Source: Microbacterium sp. Root61
Lineage (GTDB): Bacteria; Actinomycetota; Actinomycetes; Actinomycetales; Microbacteriaceae
Assembly (NCBI RefSeq): GCF_001427525.1
Contig: NZ_LMGU01000001.1
Span: 1,831,788-1,895,787 of the forward strand
Reading direction: 5' to 3'
DNA: 64,000 nucleotides
Below, one piece after another: positions 26,627 through 35,484 of the stretch (its first letter is position 1; each line of letters opens with the position of its first letter). The notes beneath the pieces were generated by a model. It was given only the letters and a program-made list of their open reading frames with translations, was not told where the DNA came from and made no database searches. The position numbers and the translations under genes were made by a program.

Positions 26627-27997
26627 CTACGGTGCGATGTTCTGGTTCACGTGGAACAGATTGCCGGGATCGTAGGCCTGCTTGACCGAGCGCAGCCGGG
26701 CGTAGTTCGCGCCGTAGTTCGTGGACGCCTGCGGCTGATCGTCCTCCGAGAGGAAGTTGACGTAGCCGCCGCCCTGCGCGAACGGCTCGATCGCCGCGTA
26801 GTAGTCCTTGACCCACGCGATGTTCGCCGCGTTCTCGGTCGGATCCGGCCACATTCCGGCGATCACGACCGCGAATGTGGCGTCCCGGTGGCCGAAGGCC
26901 GTCGCATCCGATGCCACGTCGTGACACGCCCCGTTGATCGGGTAGAAGTGCACGGTGGAGTTGACCGTCGGCACCAACGGCCCGTGCTGCATGTGCACGG
27001 CGATCGACTCGGGGGTGAGCTCGTCGAAGAACGCGGCCTTCCAGTAGTGCTGCAGGCCCGGGGGCACGAGGGCGTCGAACGCGCCGTTCAACGCCGGATA
27101 GGGCATCGGCCCGACGCCGTCCGCCACGGGCTGTGCGACATCGCGGAAGCCCTGCACGATCTTCTCCCCCTCTGACGCCGACCCGTTGACGCAGAAGATG
27201 ACGACGAGGAACGGCTCGCCGACGCGGTTCTCGGGTACGAAGGGCAACGGCGGCGCGATCTGGAACGCGGGGAACCCGCCGAACTCGCGAGGGGCCGTGC
27301 GCACGGCCGCGTCGAAGTGCGCCAGGATCGCCGGACCATCGGCAAGCTCGAAGAACATCGGACCGCCGTAGATCTCGGCAACGGGATGCATCCGGAAGCG
27401 GAACTTCGTCACCACGCCGAAGTTGCCCCCGCCACCACGCAGCGCCCAGAACAAGTCGGGCTTCTCCTCCGGGCTCGCGGTGACCACGCTGCCGTCGGCG
27501 AGCACGACTTCGGCCGACAGCAGGTTGTCGCACGACAGTCCGTAGCCGCGGGCGAGATAGCCGATTCCACCGCCGAGGGTCAGTCCGCCGACGCCCGTCG
27601 TCGACACGATCCCGCCGGTCGTGGCGAGCCCGTATTCGCCGGCCGCGGCATTGAACATCCCCCACGTCGCCCCGCCTCCGACTTCCGCCGTGGCGGACGC
27701 GGGGTCGATCTGCACGGACGTGAGGTCGCCCAGGTCGGCGACGAGCGCGCCGTCGGCCGTGCCGAATCCCGGCACGCTGTGACCTCCACCCCTGATGGCG
27801 AGATCGACTCCCGAATCGGCTGCCGCGCGGACGACCGCGGCGACATCGGCGGCGTCCTGACATCGCACGATCGCAGCCGGTCGCCGATCGATCATCGCGT
27901 TGTAGACGACCCGTGCCTGGTCGTACCCTGCATCGCCCTCGGCGATGAGAGAACCCCCCAGGTTCTCTCGCAGCGACTCGAAAACGCTTGTGGACAT
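26627..27997 (-). CDS. Berberine-bridge-type FAD-linked oxidoreductase, bicovalent flavin
   Basis: A 456-residue PCMH-type flavoenzyme with an FAD_binding_4 domain and a C-terminal BBE motif (NYGANYARLRSVKQAYDPGN). Both residues that tether FAD in bicovalent members are present: His73 in RGGGHSVPGF and Cys154 in RGYGLSCDNL. It should oxidise an alcohol, sugar or aglycone with O2 as acceptor. There is no signal peptide, so it acts in the cytoplasm. The start at 27997 (MSTSVF) was chosen over 28018 because it begins at the conserved fold; neither has a strong ribosome-binding site. It is not obviously in an operon. Confidence 0.87.
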   Translation of the reverse strand: MSTSVFESLRENLGGSLIAEGDAGYDQARVVYNAMIDRRPAAIVRCQDAADVAAVVRAAADSGVDLAIRGGGHSVPGFGTADGALVADLGDLTSVQIDPASATAEVGGGATWGMFNAAAGEYGLATTGGIVSTTGVGGLTLGGGIGYLARGYGLSCDNLLSAEVVLADGSVVTASPEEKPDLFWALRGGGGNFGVVTKFRFRMHPVAEIYGGPMFFELADGPAILAHFDAAVRTAPREFGGFPAFQIAPPLPFVPENRVGEPFLVVIFCVNGSASEGEKIVQGFRDVAQPVADGVGPMPYPALNGAFDALVPPGLQHYWKAAFFDELTPESIAVHMQHGPLVPTVNSTVHFYPINGACHDVASDATAFGHRDATFAVVIAGMWPDPTENAANIAWVKDYYAAIEPFAQGGGYVNFLSEDDQPQASTNYGANYARLRSVKQAYDPGNLFHVNQNIAP

Positions 27998-28139
27998 GGC
28001 GACATCCCATCGTCGCAACTGGCACAGCGCAACCGCACGATGCGCACGGGCATCAGTTCCAGTTGGCGGCGACGTTCCTCGCCTTTGCTGGCGCTGTCAA
28101 GGGGTTCGGTGGCGCGCGGACAGGCGCGCCGCCGCGCAC

Positions 28140-28976
28140 TCAGTCGCTGCTGAGGAACACCCCGATCCGATCGCCGTCGCGCACGAACTGCAGGGCGCTT
28201 CTCTCCGGGAACTTCGCGCGCATATCTTCGGGCGCGTTGCTGTCCACGGTCATCTGCACCGTGGCTGGGAAGTCGCGGATGCGGCACCCGCTGGAGGCAA
28301 AGCCGTTGATGGACCAGGAGTTCGGATCCGTGTCCGGTTTGGGCAGTTGCTCGGTCGCGATGGCAGTGAAGCACTCGCTGCCCACCGCGGAATATCCGCC
28401 CGTGGTCTCGAACAGCGTCAAGCCGTAGAACTCCCAGGTGACAGAGCTCGGCCCTGCACCGAACCACCCCGCGGGGATGTCGGCCAGGGCGGACGGCTTC
28501 AGCGTCGCGATCTGCCGTGCACCGCTGGACGCCGAGACCGGAGAGACGGACACGAGCGCGTAGGTGATCGCCACGGCGAGAGCGCCCGATGCGACGACGC
28601 TGAGCGCCCACAGCACACGGGTGCGGAGGGGCAGGGAGGCGGTGGATCGCTTCCGATCGCGACGCCTCGGTCGCGAGCTCGATTCCGGCGGCGCCTCAAG
28701 GTCTTCGGGTCGTTCCTCGGTCGAGACACTCAGCGCCGGCTCTGCCTCTATGCGCGGCTCCGGTAGCGACTCGGGCTGCGTCTCCGGCTCGGGTTGTGCG
28801 TCGATCGTGGCCTCGACGGCGGCCGGAACTGCCGGCTCCGATTCGCCGTTGAGCGCCTCCAGCTCGCGGAGACTGTCCACTGCGGCCGGGTCCTGATCGA
28901 TGTCGGCCGCAGGGCCGTACGCGCGGACACGCAGCGCACGCAGTTCGAGGAGAGTCTCGGCGTCCATTTCGAACAT
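28140..28976 (-). CDS. Hypothetical single-pass membrane protein
   Basis: A 278-residue protein I do not recognise. Residues 1-110 are acidic and rich in Pro, Glu and Ala, probably disordered and cytoplasmic, ending in a basic cluster RPRRRDRKR. One membrane segment follows at about residues 121-144, then an extracytoplasmic domain of about 130 residues with two cysteines (SECFTA and SGCRIRDF) that could form a disulfide. The topology fits a cell-envelope or sensor-like protein. The start may be 28976 or the in-frame ATG 28967. It stands alone; no partner is evident except the divergent small lipoprotein gene. Confidence 0.75.
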   Translation of the reverse strand: MFEMDAETLLELRALRVRAYGPAADIDQDPAAVDSLRELEALNGESEPAVPAAVEATIDAQPEPETQPESLPEPRIEAEPALSVSTEERPEDLEAPPESSSRPRRRDRKRSTASLPLRTRVLWALSVVASGALAVAITYALVSVSPVSASSGARQIATLKPSALADIPAGWFGAGPSSVTWEFYGLTLFETTGGYSAVGSECFTAIATEQLPKPDTDPNSWSINGFASSGCRIRDFPATVQMTVDSNAPEDMRAKFPERSALQFVRDGDRIGVFLSSD

Positions 28977-29127
28977 CGTCGCAGATGCAGGCGCGAACAG
29001 AGGTCGGGATTGTGCCCACTTCGGGCAGCGTGCCGCGAGTGACGGCCAAGCGAGCCACCCGCATCAGGAGCGTAACGATTGAGATTCGCAAGCCGGTCGC
29101 ACGCCCGCTGGTGCATACGTTGACCGT

Positions 29128-29628
29128 ATGAAGTTCAGGTGGCCGCTCGCGCTGGTGATCGCCGTGTCGGCTCTCGCTCTCACGTCCTGCAGCCCGGGGA
29201 GCATCGGGTCCATGGGGATCCTCCGCCAGCAGGACGGGTCGCTCGAGGTGCTGATACGCGTCTGCCGTGATTCCGTGGACACGTTGATCCTCAAACCGAT
29301 CAACTCCTTTCCGCACGAAGACAACGGCGAACCGATGAGTGACGCGTGGCGGGCGGCGTCTCAACCGGAAGTGCCCCTTTCGCCGCCCATCTCGGGCGAG
29401 GCGACGGCTGACATGGCGATCGAGGAATCAGAGATACGCACGGATGTCCTCTATGAGCTGTGGGCTGCCGGGAGGGCGGGCAACGTGTTCTCGGCTCAAT
29501 TCGATGCCGGCATGCTCGCGGCCCTGCAGGCCGGTGAGGTGCTCTCCTCGGAGTCCCTGTACGTGGAAGGCGATGTGATCACCACGCCTGAGGGATTCCG
29601 GCGTTACGCCGACGAGTACTGCAACTGA
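29128..29628 (+). CDS. Hypothetical lipoprotein
   Basis: A 166-residue exported protein with a clear lipoprotein signal: MKFRWPLALVIAV, then lipobox LTSC with Cys21. The mature part contains two more cysteines (IRVCRDSVD and the C-terminal DEYCN) that may pair. I know no family for it. It is divergent from the single-pass membrane protein gene, 151 bp apart, and both may serve the envelope. The codon pattern is typical of the window. Confidence 0.75.
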   Translation: MKFRWPLALVIAVSALALTSCSPGSIGSMGILRQQDGSLEVLIRVCRDSVDTLILKPINSFPHEDNGEPMSDAWRAASQPEVPLSPPISGEATADMAIEESEIRTDVLYELWAAGRAGNVFSAQFDAGMLAALQAGEVLSSESLYVEGDVITTPEGFRRYADEYCN

Positions 29629-29686
29629 CGTGCCGAGATCGCCGGCGCGCTGGCCCCGGAGCTCCCGGCAGAACGCCTGGTCCGAG

Positions 29687-30232
29687 CTAATCGGCGAGCG
29701 AAGGTGATCCGTGGCGACTGCCGTGGTTGCCACCATGCATCGGATGCGGTTCACCCACGTCGTCGACCGCGCGGCGCATCCGTTCCAGAAAGCTCACGAT
29801 CGTTCGGCTCTGGCTCTCAGTGATGCCGCTTGCGGTGGACAGCATCCGTTCGTCCAGTTCGTCGAGGGCGGAGCGCATTTCGTCGTCCGCTTGCGCGGTG
29901 GCGGCGAGGAGGACGCTTCGTCGATCGGTGGGGTGGCGCGTGCGCGCCAGGTGTCCAGACTTCTCCAGCCGATCGATCAGCGCTGTCGTCGACGCCGTGG
30001 AGATCCCGAGATAGCGCGCGATATCGGTGGGAGTGACCGTCTCCCCCTCTTCCCTCGCACGCATCAGGAAACTCAGAACGAGCATCTCGTTCTCTCGCAT
30101 CGACATCGCCTGCCGGGTGCGACGGCGCATCGCCGAGTCAGCGGCCTGATACAACCGGAGTGCTTCCAGCACCTGTCGAGCGCGCGCGACTTCCTTGTCG
30201 CTGTCGTAAAAAAAGGCACTCTCGCTGCTCAT
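29687..30232 (-). CDS. MarR-family transcriptional regulator
   Basis: A 181-residue winged-helix regulator. The recognition region is VTPTDIARYLGISTASTTALIDRLEKSGHLARTRHPTDRRSV with the Asp-Arg-Arg wing, typical of MarR. A basic C-terminal tail is rich in Gly, His and Ser. It is divergent from a small DUF7882-like gene, and a perfect palindrome TTGATAA-N5-TTATCAA (30259-30277) lies 27 bases upstream of its ATG. Autoregulation and control of the divergent gene are likely. The inducing ligand is unknown. Confidence 0.9.
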   Translation of the reverse strand: MSSESAFFYDSDKEVARARQVLEALRLYQAADSAMRRRTRQAMSMRENEMLVLSFLMRAREEGETVTPTDIARYLGISTASTTALIDRLEKSGHLARTRHPTDRRSVLLAATAQADDEMRSALDELDERMLSTASGITESQSRTIVSFLERMRRAVDDVGEPHPMHGGNHGSRHGSPSLAD

Positions 30233-30258
30233 AAAAAATCTTCCTCTTGCGAGCTTGA

Positions 30259-30277
30259 TTGATAACTAGCTTATCAA
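30259..30277. promoter_or_regulatory. MarR operator candidate
   Basis: A perfect 19-bp palindrome, TTGATAA-CTAGC-TTATCAA, sits in the AT-rich 92-bp gap between the MarR gene (start 30232) and the divergent small gene (start 30325). It has the form of known MarR-type operators. AT content here is far above the surroundings, as expected for a promoter/operator. Confidence 0.75.
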
Positions 30278-30324
30278 GTAACCTCACTGCCGAGCAATCC
30301 AAATTCATCGCACAGGGGGGACAA

Positions 30325-30654
30325 ATGGGACAGCTCTTCTACGGCTTCACCGATCAAGCGATCGATATCCCGGATCGCCTTCTCGGGCATCTGAAGGTGG
30401 TGGTGACGACCAAGCTGCGGCGCGGCGAGAGCTTCACTCTGACGTGGCGGCACCAGCAGCATGAGCCCGGCGGTCGCACGACGATTTGGCTGCAACCTGC
30501 GATCCCTCTCCGGTTTGTGTTCGCCAGCTCTGAGCCTGAAGAACTCGACCGGGACCTGCTGCAGGAGCTCGCGAAGGACGCCAACTCCTCCGGCGGCCTC
30601 ACCGTGGATCCGTGCCAGGAGCCAGCGATCGCACCCGTACCGCAAGCTGCTTGA
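30325..30654 (+). CDS. Small DUF7882-like protein
   Basis: A 109-residue protein starting MGQLFYGF, with IDIPDRLLGHLKVVVTTKLRRGESFTLTW, a pattern I recognise from small proteins common in Microbacteriaceae (DUF7882-like). Function is unknown in the family. ATG 30325 is preferred over 30259 because it follows GGGGGGACAA and fits the family start, and because 30259 lies within the operator palindrome. It is controlled, by position, by the divergent MarR regulator. The C-terminus is variable, rich in Pro, Gln and Ala. Confidence 0.75.
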   Translation: MGQLFYGFTDQAIDIPDRLLGHLKVVVTTKLRRGESFTLTWRHQQHEPGGRTTIWLQPAIPLRFVFASSEPEELDRDLLQELAKDANSSGGLTVDPCQEPAIAPVPQAA

Positions 30655-30743
30655 CGATCCGGGAATCCCCCGCCCGGTACGGGATCTGAGACGACACCTC
30701 GACGCAGAGCGCGGCCGCATCGGGAGCGCACCACGCCGAGTAC

Positions 30744-30917
30744 ATGAGCGAAGGAGATGAGTGCTCCTTGGAGAACGAGCAATTCGTAGCGAGAGCGATC
30801 GAGGATGAGTCTTGGCCAGATCCTCGATCGATGGCCGAGTTGAGGGACGAAGCCGACGACTTCGAAGACGCACTGCGGAATGAGATGATCCAGTCCGGTG
30901 CAATAGAGGCCTGGTGA
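30744..30917 (+). CDS. Possible small acidic protein
   Basis: A 57-codon frame from ATG 30744 encodes a very acidic peptide beginning MSEGDECSLENEQ and ending MIQSGAIEAW, with 19 Asp/Glu residues. The ribosome-binding site is weak. It lies 89 bases after the DUF7882-like gene in the same direction and may be co-transcribed. Composition rather than homology supports it, so it may not be a real gene. The remaining 263 bases up to the catalase (30918-31180) hold no gene or clear repeat that I can see apart from the catalase ribosome-binding site. Confidence 0.35.
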   Translation: MSEGDECSLENEQFVARAIEDESWPDPRSMAELRDEADDFEDALRNEMIQSGAIEAW

Positions 30918-31180
30918 GAGCTTCCGAGGGAAGCTCGGCCCGCCGTGACTGTCCGTATCGGCACCTCGCGGTGGAGCCCCTCGAACCGCACACGCCGTCG
31001 GCGTGACGTTCACTGCGAGGGGTCTCCGACCGTGCCCCAGTGGAGGAGGTTGCGCGGCCGGCTTACGACCCGTCTCCCACCGGCGCGCGAGCATACGCGT
31101 CGCCTGCACGGCTGTCCACCCCTGCGGGCGCGAGGCGCCGGGCGCGCACACTGACATGACGTTCGCATCGAGGAGGCCCC

Positions 31181-32131
31181 ATGTACTTTCACCTGCAACA
31201 ACTGATCAACCCCATCGAGCAGGACGAGCCCGATCCTGCGGCAGCCAACGCCCTGCAGGAGGGACTGGGTGGTCAGTTCGGCGAGATGCGCACGATGATG
31301 CAGTACCTGTTCCAGAGCATCAACTTCCGTGGCCCCGCCGCGAAGCCCTATCGCGACCTCATCCAGGGCATCGGCACCGAGGAGATAAGCCACGTCGAAC
31401 TCATCGGCACCACGATCTCGCGGCTGTTGGACGGCTCGCCCGCCTACCACGGCAAGAAGGGCGACCCGATCGACAAGCCGGGAGCCGACGGCGCCACCCC
31501 CCTGAACATCGCCCTGGACCACGGCAACATCCACCACTACCTCGTGGGAGCGCAGGGTGCGTTGCCCGTCGACTCGGTGGGGAACCCCTGGAGCGGCAGC
31601 TACGTCTACAACTCCGGCAACCTGGTTCTCGACCTCCTCTACAATCTGATGCTGGAATCCACCGGGCGACTGCAGAAGTGCCGGCTGTACGAGATGACAG
31701 ACAACAAGATGGCTCGCTCCACCATCGCCTACCTGATCGTCCGCGACCAGGCCCACGAGAACGCATACGCGAAGGCTCTGGAGACGCTCGGGATCAACTG
31801 GAAGCGGACGCTGCCGATCCCGAAGACCAACGCGGAGCGCTTCCCCGAGGTCAAGCGGCTTCTCGATCTCGGGCTGCAGAGTAAGCAGTACTCGTTCGAC
31901 CTGGGTGATCAGTCCGAGGCGGGAAAGATCTTCCAGGGGATGTCTCCTTCGAAAGACGGCACCAAGCTCGACGCCAGCGAGCAGGCTCCGGAAGGCGCGC
32001 CGTCGGAGATCTCGGTCGAGCGTTTCGAAGAGTTCTCCCCCGGGGCAGACGAGGACCTGATCGCGCTGATCGAGGCGACAGCGGCGATGGAGATGGCCGA
32101 TATCGACGCCACTTTCGGCCGCATGAGTTGA
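31181..32131 (+). CDS. Manganese catalase
   Basis: A 316-residue di-manganese catalase of the ferritin-like four-helix fold. Metal-site residues can be seen as Glu35 (GQFGEMRTMMQY), the EEISH motif with Glu68 and His71, and a later pair in LMLESTGRL and DQAHENAY. The N-terminal MYFHLQQLINPIEQDEP is also characteristic. It decomposes hydrogen peroxide in the cytoplasm without haem. The ATG at 31181 is preceded by GAGGAGG with good spacing. It is a single gene. The C-terminal 60 residues are acidic and resemble the tail of actinobacterial members. Confidence 0.93.
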   Translation: MYFHLQQLINPIEQDEPDPAAANALQEGLGGQFGEMRTMMQYLFQSINFRGPAAKPYRDLIQGIGTEEISHVELIGTTISRLLDGSPAYHGKKGDPIDKPGADGATPLNIALDHGNIHHYLVGAQGALPVDSVGNPWSGSYVYNSGNLVLDLLYNLMLESTGRLQKCRLYEMTDNKMARSTIAYLIVRDQAHENAYAKALETLGINWKRTLPIPKTNAERFPEVKRLLDLGLQSKQYSFDLGDQSEAGKIFQGMSPSKDGTKLDASEQAPEGAPSEISVERFEEFSPGADEDLIALIEATAAMEMADIDATFGRMS

Positions 32132-32325
32132 CCGTGCAAACGGTCCGAGTGCCCGGCGCCTCGTTGCGCGCCGATCACCGGGTCGGAGCGGCCACGCCCG
32201 AACGCGGATTCTGATGCACTCGCGTCGAACCGTTGCCGCCGCCCGAGAACTACTCCTCCTTCCTCCGAGTGGAGGCAGGAACTACCTCTCGGGCCGGAGG
32301 TCGTGGGCGCACGGCTGCCGTCAAG

Positions 32326-33294
32326 TCAGGCCTTGCGCCGCGCGCGCGAGCGCTGTCGCGCGCGCGGAATCGGCGGCGCAGAGACGCGCGCGCCGACAGT
32401 GTTCACGATGTCACCGACGCCCTCCACGACCATCCGGACCTCGTCGCCCTCCTGCAACGGGGGTACGAGTTCGCCGGCGCGACCCCACAGTTCGCCGAGG
32501 CATCCTCCGTTGCCGACCGTCCCCGACCCCAGCACATCTCCCGGAACGATGCGGGAGTTGCGCGATGCGTACGCGACGAGCTCCGCGAACGGCCAGCCCA
32601 TGTTCGAGATGAGGTCCTCTCCTATCAACGCGCCGTTGACGAAGACTTCGGCTCGTATCGTGAGGAAACCCTCGTCGTCGACGAACGGAGCGAGCTCATC
32701 GGCTGTGACGATCCAGGGGCCGAGGCTCGTGCCGAAGTCCTTGCCCTTCGCCGGCCCCAGACGCACTTTCATCTCGCGGGCCTGGAGATCGCGGGCAGAC
32801 CAGTCGTTCATGATCGTGTAGCCGAAGATATGGGATGCCGCAGCTTCGGTCGTGAGGTTCGTCCCTGCTGATCCTGCGGACGCGCCGATCACCGCCGCGA
32901 GCTCCAGTTCGAAGTCGAGCTTCTCGGTTTCCGGCGGCGCGACCGGCTCACCCGGACCGAGAACCGTGTGCGGGTTCGTGAAGTAGAACGTCGGCGCCTG
33001 GTACCACTCGGGCACGACCTCGCTCGCGCCGTCGATCGACGCACTCATGCCCTCGACGTGCTCCTCGAACGCGACGAAGTCACGGATCGCCGCCGGAACG
33101 AGCGGTGCGAGCAGTCGCACGTCGGCCAGCGGGGCGCCCATGCTCGTCGATGCGGCACGGATCCCGGGCAACGCCACGAGACCGAGCTCCAGCACATCGG
33201 CGACGGTCACGCCGTCCGGAAACGGGATCACGACGTCGCCGTCGACGAATCCCTCGCCCACGGCATCCCCCTGCCGCCACCGCGCGATCCTCAT
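32326..33294 (-). CDS. Fumarylacetoacetate-hydrolase-fold enzyme (first)
   Basis: A 322-residue enzyme of the FAH superfamily. Metal-binding acidic residues appear in KLDFELELAAVIG and NDWSARDLQ; GPAKGKDFGTSLGPWIVT is the typical substrate-loop region. Members hydrolyse fumarylpyruvate or acylpyruvates, hydrate 2-oxopent-4-enoate or decarboxylate 4-oxalocrotonate. The ATG 33294 overlaps the amidohydrolase stop by ATGA; I rejected a longer extension inside that gene. It is the last gene of the six-gene cluster. The C-terminal Arg-rich tail (RARQRSRARRKA) is unusual for the family. Confidence 0.88.
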   Translation of the reverse strand: MRIARWRQGDAVGEGFVDGDVVIPFPDGVTVADVLELGLVALPGIRAASTSMGAPLADVRLLAPLVPAAIRDFVAFEEHVEGMSASIDGASEVVPEWYQAPTFYFTNPHTVLGPGEPVAPPETEKLDFELELAAVIGASAGSAGTNLTTEAAASHIFGYTIMNDWSARDLQAREMKVRLGPAKGKDFGTSLGPWIVTADELAPFVDDEGFLTIRAEVFVNGALIGEDLISNMGWPFAELVAYASRNSRIVPGDVLGSGTVGNGGCLGELWGRAGELVPPLQEGDEVRMVVEGVGDIVNTVGARVSAPPIPRARQRSRARRKA

Positions 33295-34319
33295 GCGCGC
33301 ACCCGGCTTTCGAGCAGACTCGCGGCATTGCCGGAGAGGATCCGCTCGGTGACCTCGTCCGGCAGGCCCGCCGCGCGCACGGCGGCGACGGGATCGTCCA
33401 AACCCATGTCGAACGGGAAGTCGCTGCCCAGCACCACCTGAGATGCCCCGGCGACCTCGACGAGGTGGCGCAGGGCGGGGCCGTCGTGCACGACGGTGTC
33501 GAACCAGATCCGGCGCAGGTAGCTCGATGGCTCCTGGGCGCAGCCGTGCGCGTCGGGACGCACCCGCCACGCATGGTCGGAGCGTCCGATCGCTGTGGGC
33601 AGATAGCCGCCACCGTGCGCGGCGACGATCTTGAGTCCCGGATGGCGGTCCAGCACACCGGCGAAGATGAGGTGAGACAGCGCCACCGCGTTCTCGGCCG
33701 GCTGCCCGACCGTGTTGGCGAGGTAGAACCGGTCGAGGCGCTCATCGAGGCTGCAACCGAACGGATGCAGGAAGACGATCGCGCCGAGCTCTTCGACACG
33801 CGACCAGAACGGCTCGAGCCGCGGGTCCGACAGCTCGACATCGCCGGCGAAGGAGGAGATCTCGACGCCCGCGAGCCCGCGTCCGAGTACCGCATCGTCG
33901 ACGCATTCGAGGATGCGTGAAGCGTGCTGCAACGGGACGACGCCGAGCCCGATGAGGCGGTCGGGCGCGGCGGCGACGTGCTCGGCGACCAGCCTGTTGG
34001 TCTCCTGCGCCACCCACACCGCCAGTTGCTCGTTCGCCCAGGGATAGAAGTGGTTCGGTGACACACTCACCCACTGCCGATCGACACCCTGCGCGTCCAT
34101 CGCGGCCAGCCGAACGGCGACATCCGTGAGCTTCGGAACGCGGGCGCCGACCATGGGTCCCGACACGCGCTGACTCTCCGCGCCGTTGCGCCGGAGGTCG
34201 AGCTCGGCTGCAGCGGACACTCCTGCGGGATCGCGACGCTCGACCTCGGCGTGGAGCCCCGGCAGCAGGACGTGCGCATGCACATCGGTGACCGGCATCC
34301 GCTCGCCCGTCCCGCTCAT
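33291..34319 (-). CDS. Amidohydrolase, ACMSD-like (amidohydrolase_2) family
   Basis: A 342-residue TIM-barrel metal enzyme. Metal and catalytic residues visible are HAH at residues 14-16, FLHPFG in mid-protein, AAHGGG and GSDFPF. This is the plan of aminocarboxymuconate-semialdehyde decarboxylase and gamma-resorcylate-type decarboxylases, so a non-oxidative decarboxylation or a hydrolysis in aromatic catabolism is expected. The start ATG 34319 overlaps the flavin monooxygenase stop. In this operon it would act either on the aromatic acid or on the ring-cleavage product. Confidence 0.87.
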   Translation of the reverse strand: MSGTGERMPVTDVHAHVLLPGLHAEVERRDPAGVSAAAELDLRRNGAESQRVSGPMVGARVPKLTDVAVRLAAMDAQGVDRQWVSVSPNHFYPWANEQLAVWVAQETNRLVAEHVAAAPDRLIGLGVVPLQHASRILECVDDAVLGRGLAGVEISSFAGDVELSDPRLEPFWSRVEELGAIVFLHPFGCSLDERLDRFYLANTVGQPAENAVALSHLIFAGVLDRHPGLKIVAAHGGGYLPTAIGRSDHAWRVRPDAHGCAQEPSSYLRRIWFDTVVHDGPALRHLVEVAGASQVVLGSDFPFDMGLDDPVAAVRAAGLPDEVTERILSGNAASLLESRVRA

Positions 34320-35449
34320 GCCGGCTCCGCCATCTGGTGCGCGATCGCGAACATGAGGCCGGGCACGTCCGCGTCGCGAACACCATCCAGCTGCCACTGG
34401 CCCAGCTGCACGGATGCCTCGACAACGGCCCGGGCGCGCGGGAGACGCCGTGCATGGAATTCGTCCCAGAGCTGCTGATCGACTGCATCACGGGAGACGA
34501 GGAGTTCGGTGAGGACGAAGGCGTCCTCCAACGCCTGAGCGGCGCCCTGCGCGATCGTCGGAGGGCAGCTGTGCGCGGCATCCCCGATGATCACGACGCG
34601 CCCGCGATTCCACGGCGCGGGCACGACGTGGGAGGTGAACCACGTGTAGTTGACGTGCGCGCCGGCCGAGAGGTCGGCGCGGATCGACTCCCACGGCCCC
34701 TGGTAGGCCATCGACTCGCCCTGCATGATCTCGACGGCTTGCGCGTCGGTGACGGCGCTGCGGTCCTGGGCCTGCTCGACGAGGAACGCGTACATCGAGT
34801 CCTCACCGGTCGGGGTATAGCCCGCGATGTAGACCGGGCCGCCGTAGTACAGTTCGCTGCGGACGACGTCGGCGGGCCGCGATACGAACGAACGCCAGAT
34901 GCCCATGCCGGTCGGCTGGGGCGTGGTCTCGATGCCGATCAGTCCACGGACCGTGGAGTTGAGCCCGTCCGCACCGATCAGCAGATCGAACACTCCGGTG
35001 GACGCCTCGTTCACGAACACCTCGACACCATCGGCGCGTGAATCCAGTCCGGTCACTCCCGAACCGAAGTGCACGCGCACCCCGGCCTTCGCGGCGTGTT
35101 CGTGCAGGATGCGGGCGAGTTCGGGACGCGGCATCCCCATCCCTGCCGGGTAATCCGGACCGCCGGTCTTCACATCGGGAAGCTCGGCGACGATCGGCGC
35201 CCCTGGGCCGGGAGCACGGAGGTTCAGGCCCTCGAAGGGATAGCCGGCCGCGCGAACGTCCTCCCAGACGCCGAGGGCATCGAACACGCGCAGGGCGTTG
35301 CCCTGCAGCGAGATGCCGGAGCCGAGCGCGCTCAACTCCGGTTTCACCTCGAACACGTCGACCTCGACACCGCCCTTCGCGAGCTGGATGGCGGCGGCCA
35401 TCGCCGCCACGCCGCTGCCGGCGATCGCGACCTTGTGTACTGCGGTCAT
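34316..35449 (-). CDS. FAD-dependent aromatic monooxygenase
   Basis: A 377-residue group A flavin monooxygenase. FAD motifs: AGSGVAAMAAA (GxGxxA, near residues 10-20), IGADGLNSTVR (DG motif) and VVIIGDAAHSCPP (GD motif). The enzyme hydroxylates an aromatic ring using NAD(P)H and O2. ATG 35449 follows GAGAGG eight bases upstream. It precedes the amidohydrolase (ATGA) and follows the cyclase-family gene after a 35-base gap. Together with the extradiol dioxygenase it gives the hydroxylation and cleavage steps of an aromatic route. Salicylate-, hydroxynicotinate- or kynurenine-type substrates are all compatible. Confidence 0.9.
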   Translation of the reverse strand: MTAVHKVAIAGSGVAAMAAAIQLAKGGVEVDVFEVKPELSALGSGISLQGNALRVFDALGVWEDVRAAGYPFEGLNLRAPGPGAPIVAELPDVKTGGPDYPAGMGMPRPELARILHEHAAKAGVRVHFGSGVTGLDSRADGVEVFVNEASTGVFDLLIGADGLNSTVRGLIGIETTPQPTGMGIWRSFVSRPADVVRSELYYGGPVYIAGYTPTGEDSMYAFLVEQAQDRSAVTDAQAVEIMQGESMAYQGPWESIRADLSAGAHVNYTWFTSHVVPAPWNRGRVVIIGDAAHSCPPTIAQGAAQALEDAFVLTELLVSRDAVDQQLWDEFHARRLPRARAVVEASVQLGQWQLDGVRDADVPGLMFAIAHQMAEPA

Positions 35450-35484
35450 GTCAGAACCTCTCTGTTCTTGAACGAGTGTGCGCG

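Noticed and set aside
32130..32145. GACCGT-GCAA-ACGGTC hairpin after the catalase gene
   Set aside because: Short stem overlapping the stop codon, without a T-run; not strong enough for a terminator call.
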